Positions 8,469 to 16,640 of a stretch of DNA of 26,709 bases are shown piece after piece. The stretch lies in NCBI GenBank assembly GCA_031431435.1, contig JANPDI010000163.1, positions 1 through 26,709 of the forward strand, written 5' to 3'. Made by a program: the position numbers and the translations under genes. Each line of letters opens with the position of its first letter. Position 1 is the stretch's first letter. The notes under the pieces are model-generated. The model was not told the origin of the DNA. It did no database searches and saw only the letters and a list, made by a program, of their open reading frames with translations. Origin of the DNA: UKL13-2 sp031431435. Its GTDB lineage: Bacteria; Pseudomonadota; Gammaproteobacteria; Burkholderiales; Usitatibacteraceae.

Positions 8469-10106
8469 TCAGGCGGATTTTGCAAACGCCATATTGGGCG
8501 CAATCTCCCGACGCAGAATTTTACCATTCTTGGTGCGCGGAAAGTCTGTGGCGAGATAGATTCGCTTCGGCGCCTTGTAAGCCGCCAGATGGAGCTGGCT
8601 CCAGCGCAACAACTCATCTGCAGACAGCGTTTGGTCCGGCTGCAAAATCACATAGGCGGCGACAATTAACTTGTCCTGGTCAACCGCCTCACCAACACAC
8701 GCGCAGTCCGCGACTGCCGGGTGTGATTTAAGGACACGTTCGACTTCATACGGCGATACACGATAACCAAAACTTTTGATGATGTCGTCCTTGCGGCCAA
8801 GAAACCACCAATAGCCGTCTTCATCAATACGTGCATGGTCGCCGGTGAAAAACAAACCGTCGTGCCGCAACTTGGCGGTCTCATCCGGCATCTGCCAATA
8901 ACGCAGGAACAAACCCGGATCGTCTTCCGGAATCGCAATCATGCCTTCTTCGCCGGCGGCCGTCGGTTCGAGCGTTTCCGGGTTGACCAGCCTGACACGG
9001 TGGCCGGGCTGCGGGAAACCGGCAGAACCGGCACGGATCGGCCGGTGGATCGATTGCGATAGGTAGTACGAAAACTCACTCATGCCGACGGCTTCAAAAA
9101 TATCCAAGCCGAAACGTGTCCGCCATTGGGACAACATGTCGTCGGATAGATGTTCGCCGGCACTCATGCAAAACCGCAGCGACGGCACATCGGCCTTGCC
9201 AACGGATGTCTTTTGCACGATCTGACGATAAATGGTGGGCACACCGATAAAAATAGTGGCCTTGTGTTTGGCAATCAGGCGCGGCCATAACATGGCGTCG
9301 TTTTTGCCCTCATGAACAATGACGGTTTTGCCGCGATAGAGCGGGTCCATCAGGCCAGACCCCAATACATATGTCCAGTTGAACTTGCCGGAGTGAACAA
9401 TGCGATCGACCTGATTGGGGTCAAAGCTGAACCAGTAGCGCGAAGCCGGTTCGCGACCAATCAGCGCACGGTGGGCATGCAACACGCCCTTGGGATAACC
9501 GGTCGTTCCGCTGGTGTAGACAAGGTAGGCCGGGTCGTTTGCGCGTGTCGCGTGCGGTGCTGAAAAGACGGTAATTTCATCGAGGGCGCTATCGAAGTCA
9601 TGCACGGCGATCCCGGTAAAAGCGGTATGCCGGCCCTCGCCGGTGGTGAGCACCAACTCAATTTGTCCACGGTCCGGCATGGCCGCGGCCAATTGTGACC
9701 AGCTTGCCTTGTCGAGCACCAGTACTTTTGCACCGGAATCCTTGATCAAATATTGCACTTCCTCCGGCGTGAGCAGCGTGGAGGTCGGAACCGCGATGGC
9801 GCCGAGCTTCATCGAACCAAAAAATGCAACCGGGTAGGCAAGACTGTTCGGCAATCGGACCAACACCCGATCCGCCGCGACGATGCCATGTTTGCGCAGC
9901 ACCTGCGCAAATTGATTGCTGCGAACGGATAGTTGCCGGTAAGTGGCGGTGACGGTGCCGAGCGTATCGTCCTCGACGATCATCGCGACGCGCTCCTCAA
10001 CATCAGTTTCAATGTGGGCATCGGTGCACGCCACGCCGATATTAAAAAATTCAGGAACCTGCCAGGTCCATTCTTGGAACGGTGGAAAAGATGTTTTGGC
10101 GTTCAT
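8469..10106 (-). CDS. AMP-forming acyl-CoA synthetase (benzoate/medium-chain ligase type)
   Basis: ANL-superfamily enzyme of 545 residues that activates a carboxylic acid with ATP to the acyl-AMP and then the CoA thioester. Visible motifs are the P-loop YTSGTTGYPKGVLH, the substrate-side motif VGMSEFSYYLS, GDHARIDEDGYWWFLGRKDD with the hinge Asp, IKSFGYRVSPYEVE, and the catalytic lysine in PRTKNGKILRR (K529). The sequence resembles benzoate-CoA ligase and medium-chain acyl-CoA synthetase families more than acetyl-CoA synthetase; the substrate cannot be read from sequence alone. No signal or membrane segment is present. It lies 65 bases after a CitE-like lyase on the same strand, so ligase and lyase probably act on the same CoA ester pathway. 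A strong terminator follows the gene. Confidence 0.88.
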   Translation of the reverse strand: MNAKTSFPPFQEWTWQVPEFFNIGVACTDAHIETDVEERVAMIVEDDTLGTVTATYRQLSVRSNQFAQVLRKHGIVAADRVLVRLPNSLAYPVAFFGSMKLGAIAVPTSTLLTPEEVQYLIKDSGAKVLVLDKASWSQLAAAMPDRGQIELVLTTGEGRHTAFTGIAVHDFDSALDEITVFSAPHATRANDPAYLVYTSGTTGYPKGVLHAHRALIGREPASRYWFSFDPNQVDRIVHSGKFNWTYVLGSGLMDPLYRGKTVIVHEGKNDAMLWPRLIAKHKATIFIGVPTIYRQIVQKTSVGKADVPSLRFCMSAGEHLSDDMLSQWRTRFGLDIFEAVGMSEFSYYLSQSIHRPIRAGSAGFPQPGHRVRLVNPETLEPTAAGEEGMIAIPEDDPGLFLRYWQMPDETAKLRHDGLFFTGDHARIDEDGYWWFLGRKDDIIKSFGYRVSPYEVERVLKSHPAVADCACVGEAVDQDKLIVAAYVILQPDQTLSADELLRWSQLHLAAYKAPKRIYLATDFPRTKNGKILRREIAPNMAFAKSA

Positions 10107-10171
10107 GGGTTTACCGTATGCGCGTGAGGGACAACAACGATTGATCGACCAAGATCATGCGGGATGCAGAA

Positions 10172-11299
10172 CTACAAGATGACCCCGTATGGCCAGTTCT
10201 CGCGAACAACCTGTTCGGGCAATTTCTTGAGGACTTCAATGGCAAACGCCGTATCGGTCGCCGACAAGGCGTGTAATGCATGCGCGCGCAACAGCGTTTG
10301 CAGCGCCTTGCCGAACATCGGTGGATCCAGCATTTCACCGTTGAATTTGATTGCGCCACCGAGCAACGCATCGGCTTCAATGGCGGCCTTGAGGATGGCA
10401 ATTTTGGTCTTGATGTCGGTTGGCGACGGGGTGTAAGCGACTTTGCAGGGGTGGATGTGAAAGGGGTGAATCACCTGCTTGCCGGTCATACCCATCGCCG
10501 CCTCTTCACAAGCGTGGCCATAAACCACCCGTGATTCTTCGTCGCCATGCAGGTCGAGCCAACGGCGCACATCATCCGGCTCGACGCTTGACTCGGGCAT
10601 GGCTGATTGGCCGATCAGTGTTTCCACGCCGCCGATCACGCCTTTGCCGGCGATACGTGCTTCAAACAGCACCTGATTCATGAAGTAAGCGAGTTCCACG
10701 GTCCAATTGCGCGGGGTGATGTGAATACCCATCGCCTTGGAGAAATCATGGATGCCGAACACCACGTGTTTCACGGTGCTGTATTGCATCAGGTCCGGGG
10801 CAATCTTGAGCGACTTGGGATGTTCGATGATCGGCTGGATGGTCATGCGATGATTCAGGCCGACCAGCACCGCCGACAGGTCGCGAATTTCGGCGGAGCC
10901 ATACGCTTCGCCCGCTTTGGCCAGCATGACCACATCAATGTAGTCAGCCAGATCACGAATCAATGCGAGATCCTTTTCGTATTCATCGGTCCGAAACGGG
11001 TTGATACGAATGGCAATCTGTACGGTCTTGCGACGTGGCATCGACGGCAATTCGCGTCGCAATAATTCGCGCGACATGTCTTTTTGCCGGCAGCCGTCCT
11101 CAAGGTCAAACAGCAGGGTGTGGGCGGTGGTGCCGACGGCGTGTTTTTTGAAGCGCTGAGCCGCCTGTTCAATATCCTCGTAGATACCAAGCGAGGGGGC
11201 ATATTTGACCGGCGGGTAATAGATCTGGATGCCTGGCCAGTAATCACCCAGCATGGCGGGAGAGTCGGTGGCGAGATCGATGTCGTTGAGATTACTCAT
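10172..11299 (-). CDS. HpcH/HpaI-type (CitE-like) CoA-ester lyase
   Basis: TIM-barrel aldolase family that cleaves or forms C-C bonds in CoA thioesters such as malyl-, citramalyl- or citryl-CoA with a divalent metal. It has 375 residues from ATG 11299. Family motifs visible are LLFDLEDGC (acidic substrate/metal segment), AIRINPFRTDEY (Arg for CoA-ester binding), VVMLAKAG, PIIEHPKSL, VFGIHDFSKAMGI and KQVIHPFHI. It lacks the CitD/CitF partners of citrate lyase, so a stand-alone malyl-CoA or citramalyl-CoA lyase is more likely. An alternative GTG start at 11332 lies only about 5 bases from the inferred transcription start, which favours 11299. The acyl-CoA synthetase lies downstream in the same operon, and acs is divergent. 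Exact substrate unknown. Confidence 0.85.
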   Translation of the reverse strand: MSNLNDIDLATDSPAMLGDYWPGIQIYYPPVKYAPSLGIYEDIEQAAQRFKKHAVGTTAHTLLFDLEDGCRQKDMSRELLRRELPSMPRRKTVQIAIRINPFRTDEYEKDLALIRDLADYIDVVMLAKAGEAYGSAEIRDLSAVLVGLNHRMTIQPIIEHPKSLKIAPDLMQYSTVKHVVFGIHDFSKAMGIHITPRNWTVELAYFMNQVLFEARIAGKGVIGGVETLIGQSAMPESSVEPDDVRRWLDLHGDEESRVVYGHACEEAAMGMTGKQVIHPFHIHPCKVAYTPSPTDIKTKIAILKAAIEADALLGGAIKFNGEMLDPPMFGKALQTLLRAHALHALSATDTAFAIEVLKKLPEQVVRENWPYGVIL

Positions 11300-11336
11300 G
11301 TTTTTAACCGGTTGGGTACGTCGTTGCGACACAATA

Positions 11337-11344
11337 TGACGTCA
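11337..11344. promoter_or_regulatory. TGACGTCA palindrome at the lyase promoter start point
   Basis: A perfect 8-base palindrome between the -10 and the predicted start of the leftward transcript, where a bound protein would block initiation. Its length makes chance occurrence possible. Confidence 0.3.
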
Positions 11345-11372
11345 CATTACCGCTTTTGCTGCGCTGCGTCAA
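11344..11372 (-). promoter_or_regulatory. Sigma-70-type promoter of the lyase/synthetase operon
   Basis: On the minus strand TTGACG (11372-11367) is followed after 17 bases by TAATGT (11349-11344). Transcription would start near 11337, giving a leader of about 38 bases before the ATG at 11299. Confidence 0.55.
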
Positions 11373-11392
11373 TATGTCTTATATAAGACATA
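11373..11392. promoter_or_regulatory. Perfect 20-bp palindrome, probable operator
   Basis: TATGTCTTATATAAGACATA is fully self-complementary and directly abuts the -35 of the leftward lyase promoter. Such a two-fold site is expected for a dimeric regulator (GntR/FadR, TetR or similar); the regulator is not in the window. It also lies upstream of the divergent acs gene and could serve both directions. Confidence 0.6.
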
Positions 11393-11488
11393 AGATATAA
11401 GGGGCGCGGTCGGCCGCCGGCGGATGACGCGCCGTGCCGGTCACCGGCGGCATTGTGCCAAACACGTTGTTTTTGATGCATATTTTTG

Positions 11489-11515
11489 CCGCCACCTTGT
11501 CCCGGCAGGTGGCGG
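11489..11515. repeat. Inverted repeat in the acs leader
   Basis: CCGCCACC at 11489-11496 pairs perfectly with GGTGGCGG at 11508-11515 across an 11-base spacer, about 70 bases before the acs start. No T-run follows, so it is an operator or leader hairpin rather than a terminator. A shorter repeat, GCCGGT-C-ACCGGC, lies at 11436-11448. Confidence 0.4.
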
Positions 11516-11584
11516 TCAATCGACCGGTTGTGCTATAAACACCACAGTATTTTCATAAAAATGTTTCGATTTGGAGAGAGCGCG

Positions 11585-13570
11585 ATGTCAAATATTGAGT
11601 CCACCTTGCAGGAGAACCGGCTGTTTCAGCCGCCCGCCGCGCTGGCAAAAGCAGCGGCGATATCGGGGCGCGCCGCGTACGACGCGATGTGCGCCAAGGC
11701 TGCAACCGACGAGGCCGGTTTCTGGTCGGCGCTGGCGCGTGAACATCTGGCCTGGCACAAGCCGTTCACCCGGGTGTTGGATGAATCAAACGCCCCGTTC
11801 TATAAATGGTTTGATGACGGCGAGTTAAACGCCTCCTTCAACTGCCTGGACAAACAAATTGCCGCCGGTTTGGGCGACAAGATTGCCATCACCTTTGAGG
11901 CCGATGACGGAAACGTCAGCAATATTTCTTATGCCGCGCTGCTGGCGCGTGTTTGCAAATTTGCCAATGCGTTAAAAGCCAAGGGCATCAAATCCGGTGA
12001 CCGCGTGATCATCTATATCCCCATGTCGATTGAGGGTGTGATTGCGATGCAGGCGTGCGCGCGAATCGGCGCGACACACTCGGTGGTGTTTGGCGGTTTT
12101 TCGGCAAAAAGTTTGCAGGAACGCATTATTGATGCGGGTGCCATCGCCGTCATCACGGCGGATGAACAAATGCGCGGCGGCAAGGCGCTGCCGATCAAGG
12201 CGATTGTTGATGAGGCGTTGTTGTTGGGTGGTTGTGAACATATGACGACGTGTATTGTTTACCAGCGCACCGGCAATGCGGTGAATATGGTGGCGGGACG
12301 TGATAGTTGGTGGCACGACGTTGAAGCCGCACAGTCTGACGTTTGTGAGCCGACGTGGGTCAATGCCGAACACCCGCTGTTTATCCTTTACACATCCGGA
12401 TCAACCGGCAAGCCCAAAGGCATTCAGCATTCCACCGGTGGCTACCTGCTGTGGGCGGCGCTGACGATGAAGTGGACGTTTGATATCAAGCCAACGGATT
12501 TGTTTTGGTGTACCGCCGATATCGGCTGGGTAACCGGACACTCGTATGTCGCCTACGGTCCGCTCGCGTCTGGCGCAACACAACTGGTGTTTGAAGGCGT
12601 GCCAACTTATCCAAATGCCGGCCGGTTTTGGGACATGATCCAGCGGCACAACGTCACCATTTTTTACACCGCACCGACGGCGATCCGCTCGTTGATCAAG
12701 GCGGGAGAGGTCGACCCCAAGGCGCACCCGCGCAACTACGATTTGAAATCGCTGCGTATATTGGGCTCGGTCGGTGAGCCGATAAACCCCGAAGCGTGGA
12801 TGTGGTACTACGAAAACATCGGTGGTGGCCGATGCCCGATTGTTGACACGTTCTGGCAGACCGAAACCGGTGGGCATATGATCACACCATTGCCGGGCGT
12901 GACGCCACTCAAGCCGGGTTCGTGCACCTTGCCGCTGCCGGGAATACAAGCCGCCATTGTTGACGAGACCGGGCACGATTTGCCAAACGGGCAGGGTGGC
13001 ATCCTCGTGGTGAAGCGTCCGTGGCCGTCGATGGTCAGAACAATTTGGGGCGATCCGGAACGCTTCAGGACCACCTATTTTCCGGCCGAGCTCGGCGGCA
13101 CGCTTTATCTGGCCGGCGACGGCGCAGTGCGTGATGTTGAGCACGGCTACTTCACCATCATGGGTCGTATTGACGATGTGCTGAATGTGTCGGGCCATCG
13201 CTTGGGCACCATGGAGATCGAGTCGGCGCTGGTGTCGAATTCGAAATTGGTCGCCGAAGCCGCCGTGGTCGGCCGGCCGGACGCAATGACCGGTGAGGCG
13301 ATCTGCGCGTTTGTGGTGCTGAAGGGCAAACGTCCCGAGGGCGAAGAGGCACTGCGTATCGCCAAAGAACTGCGCGACTGGGTCGGCAAGGAAATTGGTC
13401 CGATTGCCAAGCCCAAAGACATCCGCTTTGGCGACAACCTGCCCAAGACCCGCAGCGGAAAAATCATGCGTCGTTTGTTGCGGTCGGTTGCCAAGGGTGA
13501 GCCGATCACCCAGGATATTTCGACACTCGAGAATCCGGCCATTTTGGAACAACTCAAACAGTCGCTTTGA
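11585..13570 (+). CDS. acsA: Acetyl-CoA synthetase, AMP-forming
   Basis: Converts acetate, ATP and CoA to acetyl-CoA through acetyl-AMP, the high-affinity route for acetate use, in the cytoplasm. The 661 residues match the family. Visible features are the N-terminal ACAS_N region (FYKWFDDGELNASFNCLD), P-loop YTSGSTGKPKGIQHST, the WCTADIGWVTGHSY segment, FWQTETGG with W424 that limits the pocket to acetate, YLAGDGAVRD, GRIDDVLNVSGHRLGTMEIE, and PKTRSGKIMRR with catalytic K626. This lysine is the one acetylated by Pat-type enzymes in homologues. The start at 11585 is set by GGAG at 11573-11576; longer in-frame extension upstream lacks conservation. The next four plus-strand genes look like an acetate uptake/regulation block. 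Confidence 0.95.
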   Translation: MSNIESTLQENRLFQPPAALAKAAAISGRAAYDAMCAKAATDEAGFWSALAREHLAWHKPFTRVLDESNAPFYKWFDDGELNASFNCLDKQIAAGLGDKIAITFEADDGNVSNISYAALLARVCKFANALKAKGIKSGDRVIIYIPMSIEGVIAMQACARIGATHSVVFGGFSAKSLQERIIDAGAIAVITADEQMRGGKALPIKAIVDEALLLGGCEHMTTCIVYQRTGNAVNMVAGRDSWWHDVEAAQSDVCEPTWVNAEHPLFILYTSGSTGKPKGIQHSTGGYLLWAALTMKWTFDIKPTDLFWCTADIGWVTGHSYVAYGPLASGATQLVFEGVPTYPNAGRFWDMIQRHNVTIFYTAPTAIRSLIKAGEVDPKAHPRNYDLKSLRILGSVGEPINPEAWMWYYENIGGGRCPIVDTFWQTETGGHMITPLPGVTPLKPGSCTLPLPGIQAAIVDETGHDLPNGQGGILVVKRPWPSMVRTIWGDPERFRTTYFPAELGGTLYLAGDGAVRDVEHGYFTIMGRIDDVLNVSGHRLGTMEIESALVSNSKLVAEAAVVGRPDAMTGEAICAFVVLKGKRPEGEEALRIAKELRDWVGKEIGPIAKPKDIRFGDNLPKTRSGKIMRRLLRSVAKGEPITQDISTLENPAILEQLKQSL

Positions 13571-13587
13571 TTAAAAACACTATATTT

Positions 13588-13627
13588 GGCGGGCAGTTTG
13601 CGGCATTTGTGCCCGAAAAAGCCCGCC
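13588..13627. repeat. Nested inverted repeats after acs
   Basis: GGCGGGC at 13588-13594 can pair with GCCCGCC at 13621-13627, or its inner part CGGGCA (13590-13595) with TGCCCG (13610-13615). The two stems are mutually exclusive. The position between acs and the DUF294 gene suggests a partial terminator or a mRNA-stability hairpin, but no T-run follows on the plus strand. Confidence 0.4.
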
Positions 13628-13663
13628 CTATATGGTGTTTGATATTTTATAACCCGGATTAGT

Positions 13664-15604
13664 ATGGCGGCATCCCCCTCCCCATCGATTGTGGAAGCGA
13701 CTGTCGGCGAGTTGCGGGCGCACGCACCGTTTGATCAAATGGATGCGGCCATGCTCCACCGTTTGGCGTCGCGTTTGGTGCTGCGCTATTTTGCCAAGGG
13801 ATCAAGCATCGTGTCGCCTGATGACGGCGTCGTGCGGCGGTTGGTGATTATCCAACGTGGTTCGGTCACCGGCATCAATTGCGCCGGGGACGCGGCGGCG
13901 AATACGCAGGCGTTGTCGCTCGTCGAGGGTGAAATGTTTCCGATTGGCGCCATCATGTCGCAGCGGCCGACGGTGCTGACATTCACCGCCACCACCGATG
14001 TGTTTTGTTACGAAATGGCGCAGCCGGTGTTCGAAGAGGTGATGGATTTATCGCGGCCGTTCCGCCACTTTGCGACGCGCCGGCTTGCGCATTTACTCGA
14101 TCAATCACGGCGCAACACCCAGACGCACTACAGCGCCAATCTTGCCGCGGCACAGACGCTTGCCAGCCCGCTCAAAGAGATTGTCAGGCGTTCGCCGGTG
14201 ACGGTGGCACCAGAGACGCCGGTGCATGATGTGCTGGCGCTGATGAAACGTGAGCGCATTGGTTCGGTGGTGATTTTAGGTGAGCAGGCCGGCAACGATA
14301 GCGGTCAGCCGATGGGTATTTTTACCGAGCGCGATGTATTGGATCGGGTCGCCCTGCCACAGGTGGATCAATCGATGCCGATCTCGGCGTTGATGACCCG
14401 TGAGCCGTTCTCATTGCCATCACACGCGCCGGTGTTTGACGCCGCCAAGGCGATGGCCGAGCGGCGCTTCCGGCATGTGCTGGTCACCGAGGAAGGCCGC
14501 TTCATCGGCGTGGTATCGGAGCGCGATTTATTCGCCATGCAGCGACTTTCGCTCGGTGAAACGGCCAAGGCGATTGAGCGGGCCGGTGATGTCACGGCAC
14601 TTGCCGGCGCGTCGGCGGACGTGCGTCGTATGGCCGGTGCGCTGGTCGGGCAGGGCGTTGCCGCCGAGCAACTGACCCAATTTGTCACCACCATGAACGA
14701 CGCAATCGTCGGTCGCGCGTTGGCGCTGGCGGCGCAAACCAGTGCACCGCCGGATGTGGCATGGTGTTGGATGGGTTTGGGCTCAGAGGGCCGTATGGAA
14801 CAAACACTGGCCACCGATCAGGATAATGCGATTATTTTTTCGCCGCCTGCGGGTATGGCAGACGATGCAAACATCGACCTGATTAAGGCGGGGTTGCTCG
14901 CCTTCGCCGCCGTTGCCAACCAGATTCTCGACGCGGTTGGATTTCCGCTTTGCCGCGGCGACATCATGGCGAAAAATCCAAAGTGGTGCCTGACTGAGAC
15001 GCAATGGCGCGACACGTTTGGTGAATGGATGCGGGCGGTCAATCCGTCGGCGTTGCTGAATGCCGCGATTTTTTTTGATTTCCGTGCGCTGCACGGGGAT
15101 GTTTCGCTTGCCGGCAATCTCAAATCGTGGCTCGCCGCAACCGTCACAAAACAATCGATGTTCATACGGCACATGGCGGTCAATGCGTTGCAGGTCAAGC
15201 CGCCGATCGGTGTCTTGCGCGACTTTGTGGATGCGGATTCTGAACACCCCGGAACAATCGACCTCAAGGTCTACGCCGCACGACCCTTCATTGACGCGGC
15301 GCGCGTGTTTGCACTCGCCAACCAGGTGATTGCCACCAACACCGCCGACCGCCTGCGGCTGGCCGGCGAAAAAATGCGCATGAGTGACGACGAAATAAAT
15401 GCGTATGTCGACGCGTTTCATTTTGTGCAATTGCTGCGTCTGCGCAATCAGGATGTGACTGACGTTGCAGCCACCGAAACCAAGCCAAGCCCGAACCGTA
15501 TCCGCCCGGACGACCTCAATGAGCTCGACCGGCGCATTTTGAAAGAGGCGCTGCGGCAGGCACGCAAGCTGCAATCGCGGCTTGAAATGGATTTTCAGCT
15601 TTGA
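13664..15604 (+). CDS. cNMP-binding / CBS / DUF294 nucleotidyltransferase protein
   Basis: A 646-residue soluble signalling-type protein. In order: a cyclic-nucleotide-binding-like domain at about residues 20-140; a CBS pair at about 168-294 (TVAPETPVHDVLALMKRERI, GIFTERDVLD, GVVSERDLFA), which usually binds adenine nucleotides; a DUF294 GlnD-like nucleotidyltransferase with G373-S374-E375-G376-R377 and the metal pair D385-Q-D387; and a helical DUF294 C-terminal domain. The catalytic residues are intact, so activity is expected, but its target is unknown. In many Proteobacteria this family lies beside acetate transport genes, as here. It follows acs and runs directly into the exonuclease gene (19-base gap). 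Confidence 0.9.
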   Translation: MAASPSPSIVEATVGELRAHAPFDQMDAAMLHRLASRLVLRYFAKGSSIVSPDDGVVRRLVIIQRGSVTGINCAGDAAANTQALSLVEGEMFPIGAIMSQRPTVLTFTATTDVFCYEMAQPVFEEVMDLSRPFRHFATRRLAHLLDQSRRNTQTHYSANLAAAQTLASPLKEIVRRSPVTVAPETPVHDVLALMKRERIGSVVILGEQAGNDSGQPMGIFTERDVLDRVALPQVDQSMPISALMTREPFSLPSHAPVFDAAKAMAERRFRHVLVTEEGRFIGVVSERDLFAMQRLSLGETAKAIERAGDVTALAGASADVRRMAGALVGQGVAAEQLTQFVTTMNDAIVGRALALAAQTSAPPDVAWCWMGLGSEGRMEQTLATDQDNAIIFSPPAGMADDANIDLIKAGLLAFAAVANQILDAVGFPLCRGDIMAKNPKWCLTETQWRDTFGEWMRAVNPSALLNAAIFFDFRALHGDVSLAGNLKSWLAATVTKQSMFIRHMAVNALQVKPPIGVLRDFVDADSEHPGTIDLKVYAARPFIDAARVFALANQVIATNTADRLRLAGEKMRMSDDEINAYVDAFHFVQLLRLRNQDVTDVAATETKPSPNRIRPDDLNELDRRILKEALRQARKLQSRLEMDFQL

Positions 15605-15623
15605 ATCTGGGACCACGCCAACC

Positions 15624-16370
15624 ATGAGTCTGGCAAAGCTGCTCGGACGTATCGCCGGCAAGTCTGTTGTCTTGAGCGACAATCATCGCAAACGACTGGA
15701 CGTCATCAACCAGCTGCCATCGCCTGATTTGACGCAATCACCGGGCAACATGCGCTGGGTGGTGGCCGACGTTGAAACGTCGGGGCTCAATACCAGAACG
15801 GACCATTTGATTGCGGTCGGTGCGGTGGCCATTGTTAATGGTGAAATTCAAATCGGCGACAGTCTGGAAGTGGTGTTGCACCAGCCAAGCGTTTCAAGCC
15901 ACGAAAACATACTTATCCACCGCATCAGCGGCGAGGACCAGCGGGCGGGTGAGGATTCGTGCGAGGCGTTACTGCAATTTCTGGAATTTGTCGGCGACAG
16001 TCCGCTGGTCGGCTTTCATGCAAAATTTGACGAAATCATGCTGGCACGCGCGATTCAGCAATTTCTCGGCAGCGCACGTAACCGGCGCTGGCTCGACCTG
16101 GCCGCACTCGCACCGGCGTTGGTCCCCGAGCCGGCGGGTGGCACAGTTGGTGGCGCGCGACACGAGCGCACCCATTCGTTAGACTGGTGGCTGGATCGGT
16201 ATTCGATCAAGGTGACCAAACGCCACAATGCGGCAGCCGATGCGTTTTTTACGGCGCAATTGTTTGGGGTCTTAATTGACCATGCGAACAATAAGGGATT
16301 GAACACGGCGGGAGCGTTCTTGACGTTAGCCGAAGACTTCGCGTGGTTATCAAGCTGGCGGCAAACCTAG
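15624..16370 (+). CDS. DEDDh-family 3'-5' exonuclease (DnaQ-like)
   Basis: A 248-residue protein with an RNase T/DnaQ exonuclease fold. The acidic residues are present in order: D49 and E51 in ADVETSG, D136 in GFHAKFDE, and H201/D206 in KRHNAAADA, giving a complete DEDDh site. It resembles the DNA polymerase III epsilon-like exonucleases, but the linked genes argue against a replication role. Its constant partnership with a DUF294 nucleotidyltransferase and a symporter suggests turnover of a nucleotide or oligonucleotide signal (inference). An upstream in-frame ATG at 15582 would overlap the DUF294 gene and adds unconserved residues, so ATG 15624 with a weak GGGA upstream is preferred. Confidence 0.88.
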   Translation: MSLAKLLGRIAGKSVVLSDNHRKRLDVINQLPSPDLTQSPGNMRWVVADVETSGLNTRTDHLIAVGAVAIVNGEIQIGDSLEVVLHQPSVSSHENILIHRISGEDQRAGEDSCEALLQFLEFVGDSPLVGFHAKFDEIMLARAIQQFLGSARNRRWLDLAALAPALVPEPAGGTVGGARHERTHSLDWWLDRYSIKVTKRHNAAADAFFTAQLFGVLIDHANNKGLNTAGAFLTLAEDFAWLSSWRQT

Positions 16371-16388
16371 CGGGTCTTGCGGGTGATT

Positions 16389-16421
16389 GGCGTCGTCGAC
16401 GCCCTTTCTGCTGCTTGTTCT
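16389..16421 (+). terminator. Possible weak terminator after the exonuclease gene
   Basis: GGCGTC and GACGCC flank a 3-base loop at 16389-16403, 18 bases after the stop codon, followed by a pyrimidine-rich but interrupted T stretch. The short stem makes efficient termination uncertain. Confidence 0.35.
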
Positions 16422-16584
16422 GATGCGTCAAAACGACCGCAATTTGCCCGGCCGGTTAGATGAAAATGTCAATACCGAATGGTGTATCTGTTGTCGCCGA
16501 AAAGTGATTTGGATCAATTGGTTAGAGTCGATGGCGGATGTTGCAATGCAACACAAAAAAACTGCCGATTTTGCCGATTTTCCT

Positions 16585-16614
16585 TTGACCATCGTCGTCG
16601 CCAGACACTATACT
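16585..16614 (+). promoter_or_regulatory. Sigma-70 promoter of the DUF4212/symporter operon
   Basis: TTGACC at 16585-16590 and TATACT at 16609-16614 are separated by 18 bases. Transcription would start near 16621, leaving a leader of about 100 bases before the DUF4212 gene. Confidence 0.65.
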
Positions 16615-16624
16615 GATCGCTGAA

Positions 16625-16640
16625 TGTGAGGTTGTTCACA
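16625..16640. promoter_or_regulatory. CRP-like operator
   Basis: TGTGA-N6-TCACA, a perfect match to the core of the CRP/Vfr consensus, with flanking AA and TC giving further symmetry. It is centred about 12 bases downstream of the predicted transcription start, a position expected for repression or for a hairpin in the leader rather than classical activation. Confidence 0.5.

Noticed and set aside
11486..11584. N-terminal extension of acs from an upstream in-frame start
   Set aside because: The added residues are not typical of Acs and cover the leader inverted repeat; ATG 11585 has a proper GGAG site.
12401..13552. 383-codon open frame on the minus strand opposite acs
   Set aside because: No recognisable motif, low-complexity basic composition, and complete overlap with a well-conserved enzyme.
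14783..15682. 299-codon open frame on the minus strand opposite the DUF294 gene
   Set aside because: No domains or ribosome binding site, and it overlaps the conserved nucleotidyltransferase region.
16387..16623. 78-codon open frame before the DUF4212 gene
   Set aside because: It runs through the promoter and repeat elements, has no ribosome binding site, and the product has no coherent features.
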